Below are positions 1 through 5,643 of a stretch of DNA of 6,562 nucleotides, piece after piece. The notes beneath the pieces are model-generated. The model ran no database searches, had not been told where the DNA came from, and saw only the letters and a list, made by a program, of their open reading frames with translations. This DNA comes from CAZUCD01 sp964618855. GTDB lineage: Bacteria > Sumerlaeota > Sumerlaeia > SLMS01 > JANRJK01. Numbering within the stretch: the first letter of the stretch is position 1; each line of letters opens with the position of its first letter. The stretch spans positions 1 to 6,562 of the forward strand of contig CAZUCD010000187.1 in the NCBI GenBank assembly GCA_964618855.1, read 5' to 3'. Position numbers and translations under genes: made by a program.

Positions 1-627
1 AATGTCGAAGCGGCGGAGGTCCGCAGGATTCAGGTAGCGAAAGCCGCGACCCCTCGTGTCGGCGAAGACATCCACGCTCAATCCGCCCTGCTGGTAGGCG
101 ATGGGCGTGGTGAGCACGACGAGGTCCAGGTCGCTGCTCCACCATGGTGGGGATGTCGGTCCGCCTCGGGATTCTTCGTAGCGCCATTGGTCCGGGTACC
201 GTCGTGAACTCCGATCTTCCGTCCGCCAAGCCATGCGCGCGTGGTCCGGCGTGGGCGGCAACGGATCGGCGAAGCTGCGGAGAAGCCATGGGGTGCCCTG
301 CTGCGCTGAGTGATCCGCTGCTTCCCCATCGGCGTCCTGGACGGATCCGCCGGCATCCGGTTTGACCCGGCGGCGGCTCTGCTCGCGGACCGTCGACATG
401 ACCGCCACGAGTTCCAGCAGGTCGCGGTTGGAAGGAGGATAGGCTCGCCAGTCGGCGTGGTAGGCGCTGAGGGCAGCCTGCGTATCCGCGAGTTCCGACA
501 TGGTCCGCCCCAGTTTCGATCGGACCTGGGCCTCCCGGAAGTTGGGCACGGCGATCGCCGCAAGGATGGCGATCACCGCCACGACCATCAACAATTCGAT
601 CATCGTGAATGCGCTCCGTGGGGTCAT
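1..627 (-). CDS. GspG-like pseudopilin (possible major subunit), C-terminus beyond window
   Basis: This reading frame is open from the ATG at 627 to base 1, giving 209 residues without a stop; the remainder lies left of the window. The leader MTPRSA is followed by FTMIELLMVVAVIAILAAIA, with Ala before the cut, Glu at mature position 5 and Pro at mature position 22 (P28), as in true pilins. Next comes PNFREAQVRSKLGRTMSELA (28-47), the helix found in a large group of secretion pseudopilins from uncultured bacteria, then a TQAALSAYHADWRAYPPS stretch (49-66) like GspG. LTTPIAY (172-178) followed by VDVFAD and FRYLNPADL is a second signature of that group. Residues about 80-165 are hydrophilic, rich in Arg, Pro, Ser and Trp, and look like an insertion. 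The start is set by an ATGA overlap and by GGAGGTGGG (631-639), 3 bases from the ATG. Shaft subunit is the most likely role, but this is inferred from the N-terminal half. Confidence 0.85.
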   Translation of the reverse strand, partial: MTPRSAFTMIELLMVVAVIAILAAIAVPNFREAQVRSKLGRTMSELADTQAALSAYHADWRAYPPSNRDLLELVAVMSTVREQSRRRVKPDAGGSVQDADGEAADHSAQQGTPWLLRSFADPLPPTPDHARMAWRTEDRSSRRYPDQWRYEESRGGPTSPPWWSSDLDLVVLTTPIAYQQGGLSVDVFADTRGRGFRYLNPADLRRFDI

Positions 628-1007
628 CGACCCACCTCCAGTAGGGTCCAGGATTCATCCCCCCGCCGCGCGAAGGCTGCGGTCCACGTGCCCCGGTAGA
701 CCTCCCGTCCGGATGGGCCGGACACGGTGGCGGTCATCGTCCGCGTCATCTCGCCGGGTCCCGCACCGACCTCGACGGAACAATTCCCGACACTGATGAT
801 GCCTTCCTCGGTCCCTGACGACGACGCGAAGAGGCGCGCCGCGCCCTCGACGGCCGCCTGCGCCTGAAGCCGGTGCACCATGCGCGCCGAGCTGGCGTAC
901 CCCTCGAGGGTGCGTGCCAGCACAAGGGCGCATGCAGCCCCGGTCACGACGACGACGGCTGCGTAGAAGGCGATGATCGTCCCCCTGCGGCGATTTGCGC
1001 GCCTCAT
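624..1007 (-). CDS. Small GspK/PilX-like pseudopilin-type protein
   Basis: This is a 127-residue protein beginning with a basic leader MRRANRRRG and then TIIAFYAAVVVVTGAACALV, a single hydrophobic helix up to about residue 30. A cut after Gly9 would leave Phe, not Glu, at mature position 5. Lack of Glu5 is typical of GspK among pseudopilins and also occurs in PilX-like proteins. After the helix comes LQAQAAVEGAARLFA (47-61), which matches the 'A.AEaG...A' stretch found behind the helix in GspK/PilX. The rest looks like a small beta domain (MTRTMTATVSG, VYRGTWTAAF, WTLLEVGR). Typical GspK has 300 or more residues with a large helical domain, which is missing here. AGGGAGC (1014-1020) lies upstream, and both ends overlap neighbours by 4 bases. 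It could instead be a pilus-associated protein of another kind; TadE/F-like was considered, but context favours GspK/PilX. Confidence 0.65.
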   Translation of the reverse strand: MRRANRRRGTIIAFYAAVVVVTGAACALVLARTLEGYASSARMVHRLQAQAAVEGAARLFASSSGTEEGIISVGNCSVEVGAGPGEMTRTMTATVSGPSGREVYRGTWTAAFARRGDESWTLLEVGR

Positions 1008-1531
1008 GGCTGTGCTCCCTTTCCGCCGGGCTCACCCAGGCGAACCACAATGTCGTGTTCCATGGCGAGCGGCCTCGCGTGCGTGCCGCGGGACGCCGAC
1101 AGGACCACGCGCAGGCGACCGTCCGGCATCAGATGGGCGGTGAAGGACCGAATGCCGTCCCCGAGAGGGGCCGCGGAGGGAGGCATCGGGCCGCCTTTCA
1201 TCACCTCGGAGACATCTTCAGTTTCCAGGACGCACCTCCTCAAAACACCATCCTCATCCAGGCGATACACCGCGGCTGCGCCGCCGCGCCTTGTCAGTGC
1301 GAAGCAGGAGCCGTCCGTCGAGGGCTCCAACCGCACAGCCGCGTGGGCGTCCCCGACGAGGATGGGCAGGAGCAACTCCAGCGAGCCGAGGCACGCCGCC
1401 TCCTGCTCCGCGTACTGCTGCTCGCGCAGGGGGGCCACGATCGGGCCAAGGGTTGCCGCCGACAGAATGGCCAGTATCGCGACGACGATGAGCAACTCGA
1501 TCAGTGTGAACGCACTCAGGTGCCGCCTCAT
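1004..1531 (-). CDS. GspJ-like minor pseudopilin
   Basis: This 175-residue pseudopilin has the leader MRRHLSA, then FTLIELLIVVAILAIL with Glu at mature position 5. The residue before the cut is Ala rather than the usual Gly. The start is set by the ATGA overlap with the gene before it and by GGAGGTGG (1536-1543); the frame is open further upstream to 2095, but that stretch is antisense-free shadow of the GspF and GspI-like genes. The soluble part has YRLDEDGVLRRCVLE (89-103) and PLGDGIRSFTAHLMPDG (122-138) followed by RLRVVLSASR. This recalls GspJ, where a line like 'L.R' and a 'v..f..r' strand precede the last beta strands. It carries a GspI-like neighbour on one side and a GspK-like one on the other, the I-J-K order of the classical tip complex. 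That it is a pseudopilin is very likely; GspJ is a moderate-confidence inference. Confidence 0.82.
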   Translation of the reverse strand: MRRHLSAFTLIELLIVVAILAILSAATLGPIVAPLREQQYAEQEAACLGSLELLLPILVGDAHAAVRLEPSTDGSCFALTRRGGAAAVYRLDEDGVLRRCVLETEDVSEVMKGGPMPPSAAPLGDGIRSFTAHLMPDGRLRVVLSASRGTHARPLAMEHDIVVRLGEPGGKGAQP

Positions 1532-1890
1532 GGCGCCACCTCCACGAGGGTCGCGAGTGAGACTTCCACTTCGCCCTCGAGGTTCACGCGCCGCACGGCC
1601 ACGGCCACCTCGGTGATGCCGTGGCTGCGCGGCGACAGCGTCAGCGTCGCGGATGTCGCCGGCCCGGGGCAGTCCACCAGCCACTCGGCCGGCAGGGATG
1701 CGAGGGACGGTGCCGCGAGCACGGCGTCGAGTTCCCTCTGCGCCAGGATCGCGACCTGGGCACGCTGGCGCCCCTTGCCGCCCAGCTCCCGTGAAACGAT
1801 CAGGCAGCGCATCGTCATCAGGGCGAGAAGCATCGCCAGGCACACAATGACGAGCGTTTCCGTTAGGGTGATTCCGGAATGGGGTTTCAT
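1528..1890 (-). CDS. GspI-like minor pseudopilin
   Basis: This is a 120-residue protein with a class III prepilin signal: a short basic leader MKPHSG, a cut after Gly6, then ITLTETLVIV with Glu at mature position 5, continuing as a hydrophobic helix to about residue 32. Prepilin peptidase would cut and methylate it and it would join the periplasmic pseudopilus. The size, the segment ILAQRELDAVLA (48-59) and the closing beta-rich stretch with the pattern EVAVAVRR ... EVEVSLATLVEV fit GspI, a tip subunit that pairs with GspJ. The next gene looks like GspJ, which supports this. GAGGA (1896-1900) lies 5 bases before the ATG and overlaps the gspF stop; the gap to gspF is 8 bases. The downstream end overlaps the next ATG as ATGA. 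That it is a pseudopilin is clear; the GspI assignment rests on size, pattern and order. Confidence 0.8.
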   Translation of the reverse strand: MKPHSGITLTETLVIVCLAMLLALMTMRCLIVSRELGGKGRQRAQVAILAQRELDAVLAAPSLASLPAEWLVDCPGPATSATLTLSPRSHGITEVAVAVRRVNLEGEVEVSLATLVEVAP

Positions 1891-1898
1891 GGTTGTCC

Positions 1899-2930
1899 TC
1901 AGATGCCGATGTGCTTTGGCAGGTCGAAAAGCGGTCCGTACCAGGCGTAGAGGTAGGCCGTGACAAACATCCCGAGAACGACAAGCAGGGCGGGCTCCAA
2001 CAACTGGCCGGCGCGTCGGCTGAGGAGCTCGAACTTCTGTTCACAGTATCCCGCAATCGCCGGGCAGGAGGAGCCGAGGCACCCGCGCGACTCACCCTGC
2101 TCGAACATGTAGGCGGCCGCCGATGGGGTTCCGCCCGGCAGGCGATCGCTGATGCGGTGGCCCCGTTCCGCAGCGATCGCCATCTCGCCGAGCGCCGTCC
2201 GCGTGAGGTGCGAGTTCACGGCGAGGCTGGCCGCGCGCAGGGCCTCGTGGAGCGGGACGTTTCGCGCGAGCATCGCCCCCGTGAACCGGAGCCACATCGC
2301 CGAGTCGCTCAGGTCCACCAGCGGCCTCACGAACGGCGTGTGGGAAAGCAAGTCCAGCAGGCGGTTGTTGCCGGACTCCGTCAGGAGCGGCCCCGCCAGG
2401 AGGAACAGCGCAAGGGCCGAGGCGATGACGCCCGCGGGGGAGGCCAGAAACTCGGATGCAGTCCACAGAAGCTGCTGGTAGTGGTTTGGCGAAACGCCCA
2501 TCCTGGCGAAGAGTCCGCGGAGGTCCGCGAGCACCGTCCATGATCCCAACTGCGCGAGCAGGATCATCAGGCAGGCCGCGAGGATTGGGTAGAAGGCGGC
2601 GTTGATCAGGGCGTCGCGGTGGATCCGCATGCGGCGGATGTGCTCGAGCGCGAAGTCGACGATCGCCTGCGGTTCGCCCGAGGTCTCCGCACACCTCATG
2701 ACGGCGACCAGCTCGCTCGGCACGCGGAGGCTCGAACGCGAGAGCGCATGCGAAAGCGAGGCCCCTTTGCCCATCGATTCACCCACTTCCTGCGACAGCT
2801 TCCGCAGGTCATCGGAGTCGAAGTGGGCGGACAACTGGCGCAGTCCCTCCGGGACTGGCAGGCCGGCGCGAATCAGGCTGGCAAGCTCCTGCAGGAAGTG
2901 CTCAACCTGCGACATCGAGAGTGAAGTCAT
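1899..2930 (-). CDS. gspF: GspF-family inner-membrane platform protein (conventional copy)
   Basis: This second platform protein has 343 residues and keeps the expected features. The first T2SSF domain starts almost at the N-terminus (LIRAGLPVPEGLRQL, 19-33), with AETSGEPQAIVDFALEHI at 81-98, a YP-containing membrane segment at 114-135, FARMGVSP at 141-148 and a second helix at 164-183. The second domain runs from about 198, with MLARNVPLHEAL (220-231), FEQGESRG (276-283) and the final helix LLEPALLVVLGMFVTAYL (310-327), ending GPLFDLPKHIGI. That end closely resembles the upstream paralogue's PLFELPRHVGH. The usual N-terminal leader of about 60 residues found in GspF is absent. The ATG at 2930 has GGAGCC (2935-2940) overlapping the previous gene's stop; a Met at residue 6 is a less likely start. 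Three cysteines (284, 289, 296) cluster beside the second GE motif. Its likely role is the canonical platform subunit, possibly in a heteromer with its neighbour. Confidence 0.92.
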   Translation of the reverse strand: MTSLSMSQVEHFLQELASLIRAGLPVPEGLRQLSAHFDSDDLRKLSQEVGESMGKGASLSHALSRSSLRVPSELVAVMRCAETSGEPQAIVDFALEHIRRMRIHRDALINAAFYPILAACLMILLAQLGSWTVLADLRGLFARMGVSPNHYQQLLWTASEFLASPAGVIASALALFLLAGPLLTESGNNRLLDLLSHTPFVRPLVDLSDSAMWLRFTGAMLARNVPLHEALRAASLAVNSHLTRTALGEMAIAAERGHRISDRLPGGTPSAAAYMFEQGESRGCLGSSCPAIAGYCEQKFELLSRRAGQLLEPALLVVLGMFVTAYLYAWYGPLFDLPKHIGI

Positions 2931-2939
2931 GGTCGGCTC

Positions 2940-4394
2940 CTAATGGCCAACGTGCCGCGGCAACTCGAACAGCGGCATGTAGAGGGCGAGGGTCATCACG
3001 GCGACGACGGATCCGAACAGGCACACCGTGGCGATTCCAAAGACACGCTCCGCGCGGCGGCGGGTGACGGCCGCGCGCTCGAATCCATCCCTTGAGATTT
3101 CGGCGAGCGAGTCCACGAAGCGGTGCGTCCGGGACGCGAGGGCGACCCGCGTGGCGCTCGCCGCACCGAGCACGCGCGCGTCCACGAGCGCCGTTGCCAA
3201 CGCCACCCCGGCCTCGACCCGCGCGGCGCACGCTGACGACCGCGCCCCGGTCGCGGCGTCGCTGCTGTCGCCTGCGTTCCGGATCGCCTGCGCCTCGGGC
3301 AGCCCGACGGCAAGTCCGCTCCGCAGCACCGCGATCCAACGGGCGTCACGCTCCGCCTGGGCCGCCGAGCGCAGGACGGGCACGAACGCGAAGACCCACT
3401 CCGCCTGCCTTTCGCACCAGTGCACGAGACCCTCGGTCCATCGCGTGAGGAGGGGGACCAGCGCCGGAACCACCAGCGCGCATGCGCCGGCCGCGACGAG
3501 GGCCGGCACCTTCCCCGCAAGGCCGAAGAGTGCCGGGATCGCGGGCAGGGCGGCGGCCGTGGCCATCAATCCGAACAGCCACCGCGAAAACCTCCGTCCG
3601 TTCATCAGGGCCCGCAGGAGTCCGATGAACGAAAGTGCGACCAGTCCAAGGGGGACGATGACCAAGGGTCCCCTCGACAGGCCCAGGAGGAATCCTGTAA
3701 TCGCTGGAAGCTCCACCCCCATCTGGGCAAAGATATCCGCGAACTTCGGAAGCACCTTCCACCAGATGAAGGTGATGAGGGTGGGACACACGAAGAGGAG
3801 CACGATTACGGGGGCCCAGGAACCCGAGCCCGCGGAACGCAGCCGCGTCCGCTGGCACTCAGCAATCTGGCCGAGCACCGTCGGCAGCGTGCCCATGACG
3901 ACCGCGACGCGCACGGCCCCAACCTCCCACTGATCGAATCCCGCCTCGCGGGCGAGCGCTTCATCGAACCTCCTGCCTTCCCGGAGGCGCCGCAGAAGCG
4001 ACGCCGCCATGAGGCGCGCGACGCGCTCCACGTCGGCGGTCTGCGCCGCCGAGAACAAGTAAAGGGTCCACCCGAGGAAGAACTGCAGCAGCAGAAGGAA
4101 CCCCGAGAGGAACTCGAAAGCCCCGTATCGTGTGTCGGCGGCCGGGGCTGCCGCAGGGTCGCTCCCGCGCCGCTCCTGCTCGGTCTGGCAACTGCGCGCC
4201 AGGGCCTCGTCCAGGGGCACGCCCTGGTTCAGGCACTCGGCAAGCTCAACGAGCAGGACGACCTTCGCCTCGCGTCGCACCGCTAGGTTTGCGAACGGTA
4301 TGGCACGCCAGCTCCGCAGCCAGAACCCGATTCCCGGCAGGTTCCTCGGGTTCGCCGGCCCGCTGGAGAGGTCCGTGTTCAGCCACGAGTTCAT
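2940..4394 (-). CDS. gspF: Divergent GspF-family inner-membrane platform protein with extra membrane segments
   Basis: GspF/PilC proteins form the inner-membrane platform that couples the ATPase to pilin insertion. This copy has 484 residues against about 400 for the family. Its start is the ATG of an ATGA overlap with gspE, with GGAGGAGGA (4401-4409) 6 bases upstream. The first T2SSF domain covers about 43-215, with LNQGVPLDEAL (55-65) and the classic segment VLPKFADIFAQMGVELP (214-230). The second covers about 335-478, with LRSGLAVGLPEAQAI (357-371) and the C-terminal helix ending YMPLFELP (472-479). A hydrophobic stretch (about 92-115) is inserted inside the first domain, and an additional hydrophobic pair (about 271-316) precedes the second. 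The Gly-Glu signature is missing from both domains: RVAVVMGTLPTVL (162-174) and RVALASRTHRF (416-426). It is followed after 9 bases by a second GspF gene with a similar C-terminal end, so the two probably work together. The family is clear; whether this copy is fully equivalent to GspF is open. Confidence 0.9.
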   Translation of the reverse strand: MNSWLNTDLSSGPANPRNLPGIGFWLRSWRAIPFANLAVRREAKVVLLVELAECLNQGVPLDEALARSCQTEQERRGSDPAAAPAADTRYGAFEFLSGFLLLLQFFLGWTLYLFSAAQTADVERVARLMAASLLRRLREGRRFDEALAREAGFDQWEVGAVRVAVVMGTLPTVLGQIAECQRTRLRSAGSGSWAPVIVLLFVCPTLITFIWWKVLPKFADIFAQMGVELPAITGFLLGLSRGPLVIVPLGLVALSFIGLLRALMNGRRFSRWLFGLMATAAALPAIPALFGLAGKVPALVAAGACALVVPALVPLLTRWTEGLVHWCERQAEWVFAFVPVLRSAAQAERDARWIAVLRSGLAVGLPEAQAIRNAGDSSDAATGARSSACAARVEAGVALATALVDARVLGAASATRVALASRTHRFVDSLAEISRDGFERAAVTRRRAERVFGIATVCLFGSVVAVMTLALYMPLFELPRHVGH

Positions 4395-5578
4395 GGCCCG
4401 TCCTCCTCCATGGCGAGGATGGCGTCCCGCTCCGCCGGGGCGATGGTGCCCTCCCCGGCGAGCCGCCGCGCCTCCTCCGTGATCGAACCCACGCGGGCGC
4501 GCAGCACCTGCTCGGCGAGTTCCCCCGGTGCCGCCCCGACCAGGACGGCAGACCGCACGTCCTCGTTCACGGGCGCGCACTCGAACAGGCCGACGCGTCC
4601 GCGAACGCCCGTCCAGCCGCACGCGTCGCATCCGGGCGGACCCGTTCCCGTGCATGCGGGACATGCCCGACGCGCGAGGCGCTGGGCATACAGGCCCGTC
4701 AGCGCCCCGGCGACAAGCCAGCGCTCCACGCCGGTGGAGATCAGCCGATGGATCACCCGTTCCACGCGCCCGGCGTGCAGCGTCGAGAACACCAGGTTAC
4801 CGGTCATGCCAGCCTGCACGCAGATGCACGCCGTCTCGGCATCGCGGATCTCGCCTATCAGCAGCACGTTGGGGTCCTGCCTGAGCGAGGCGCGCAGGGC
4901 TCGCGCAAACGTCACGCCCTGCGCTTCGTTGACCTGCACCTGGGTGGCAAAGCCGAGGTCGCACTCCACCGGGTTCTCGATTGTGACGAAGTGCCTCCGG
5001 TTCCCGTGCATTCCGTGCAGATGCCGCAGCATGGCGTAGAGCGTCGTCGTCTTGCCGGAACCGCTCGGACCCGTCAGGAGCACGGTGCCCTCCTGCCGCG
5101 TGAGGAGCCGCTGAGTTTCGCGCAGCACGGGTGCCGACATCCCGAGTTGCGACAGCTCCAACGATGCTCCCGGAGCCTCGGGAAACCTGATGACGGCGCT
5201 CTCGCCGTGGATTGTCGGGAGGAAGGACGCGCGGAGGATCAGCGGGGATGCGAGGCCGTCGATGCTCCACTCGATGCGCCCGTCCTGGGGCTCGTGGCGC
5301 ACGAAGGCGGGAACCCTTGCCAGCACCTTCAGGCGCGCGATGAGGAGGTCGCGCCGCGCCTCCGGAATGGGCGCGACGTCCACCAACTCGCCATCGAGGC
5401 GCCCCCGCACGATCGCGTCGCCGCGGTTGCACATCAAATGCAGGTCTGAGAAGCCGGCTTGAATCGCGTGGGTGATGAGCAGGCGGGCCGCCTCGACGCC
5501 CCATAGATCATTTGCGGGGAGGGCTTGGACGAGGGCCTGCGTCTCGCCAGCGGCATGCGCGTGTTCGCTCCGTGCCAT
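4391..5578 (-). CDS. gspE: Type II secretion / type IV pilus-type assembly ATPase (GspE/PilB family), short form
   Basis: This is the cytoplasmic hexameric ATPase that would drive pseudopilus assembly by acting on the GspF platform. Its 395 residues start at the ATG chosen from the strong upstream AGGAGGTG. The N2 domain spans about 28-133, with the family marks FSDLHL (43-48), PQDGRIEW (97-104) and GE near 125. The P-loop is GPSGSGKTT at 170-178. The Asp box begins TIENPVE (199-205), Walker B is LLIGEIRD (239-246), and the His box is STLHAG (265-270). A tetracysteine zinc site has CPAC (306-309) and CDAC (317-320), followed by GRVGLFE (327-333), which places it with GspE/PilB rather than PilT. 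Oddities: there is no N1 domain, which binds GspL in classical systems; the Asp box has Asn where Asp is usual; and only 7 residues separate the two CxxC pairs. The stop overlaps the next start as ATGA. The family is certain; GspE against PilB cannot be settled without the rest of the machine. Confidence 0.95.
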   Translation of the reverse strand: MARSEHAHAAGETQALVQALPANDLWGVEAARLLITHAIQAGFSDLHLMCNRGDAIVRGRLDGELVDVAPIPEARRDLLIARLKVLARVPAFVRHEPQDGRIEWSIDGLASPLILRASFLPTIHGESAVIRFPEAPGASLELSQLGMSAPVLRETQRLLTRQEGTVLLTGPSGSGKTTTLYAMLRHLHGMHGNRRHFVTIENPVECDLGFATQVQVNEAQGVTFARALRASLRQDPNVLLIGEIRDAETACICVQAGMTGNLVFSTLHAGRVERVIHRLISTGVERWLVAGALTGLYAQRLARRACPACTGTGPPGCDACGWTGVRGRVGLFECAPVNEDVRSAVLVGAAPGELAEQVLRARVGSITEEARRLAGEGTIAPAERDAILAMEEDGP

Positions 5579-5585
5579 GTGAGGG

Positions 5586-5593
5586 CACCTCCT
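5586..5593 (-). promoter_or_regulatory. Ribosome binding site of the gspE-like gene
   Basis: On the minus strand AGGAGGTG stands 7 bases before the ATG at 5578, an almost perfect anti-Shine-Dalgarno match. It decides the start: the reading frame is open upstream to 5959, but that extension lies inside the M56 gene, is not secretion-ATPase-like, and would bury this site. The rest of the 65-base gap (5579-5643) shows neither a hairpin followed by a T-run nor a clear -35/-10 pair, so read-through from the M56 gene is likely. Confidence 0.8.
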
Positions 5594-5643
5594 GTTGTGG
5601 ACCTGCGGTTGTTGGATGCTGCTGCGCTGCTGTTCCGGGTGCG

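Noticed and set aside
78..563. Minus-strand open frame of 161 residues
   Set aside because: It overlaps the GspG-like pseudopilin in another frame; the pseudopilin has a complete prepilin signal, Pro22 and a ribosome site, and this frame has none of these.
624..1007. GspK-like protein as a TadE/TadF-type pseudopilin
   Set aside because: TadE/F-type proteins carry a Glu at position 5 of the mature helix in an 'RGxxxVEFA' pattern; this has Phe there, and the neighbours are GspI/J-like.
995..1963. Plus-strand open frame of 322 residues opposite the pseudopilin genes
   Set aside because: It is antisense to two clear pseudopilins joined by ATGA, with no motif or credible ribosome site; a GC-driven shadow.
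1532..2095. Upstream extension of the GspJ-like frame
   Set aside because: It covers the GspI-like gene and the end of gspF, and would destroy the N-terminal prepilin signal.
3420..4286. Plus-strand open frame of 288 residues opposite the longer gspF
   Set aside because: Charged, repetitive composition and full antisense overlap with a gene carrying T2SSF signatures.
4130..5449. Long plus-strand open frame of 439 residues opposite gspE
   Set aside because: It lies wholly antisense to a gene with intact catalytic motifs, its Arg/Ala/His-rich composition is what a GC-rich complement gives, and it shows no recognisable motif.
5594..5643. CAG/CAGC-rich stretch in the gap before gspE as a possible terminator or operator
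   Set aside because: No stem followed by a T-run and no convincing inverted repeat; it looks like ordinary GC-rich spacer.
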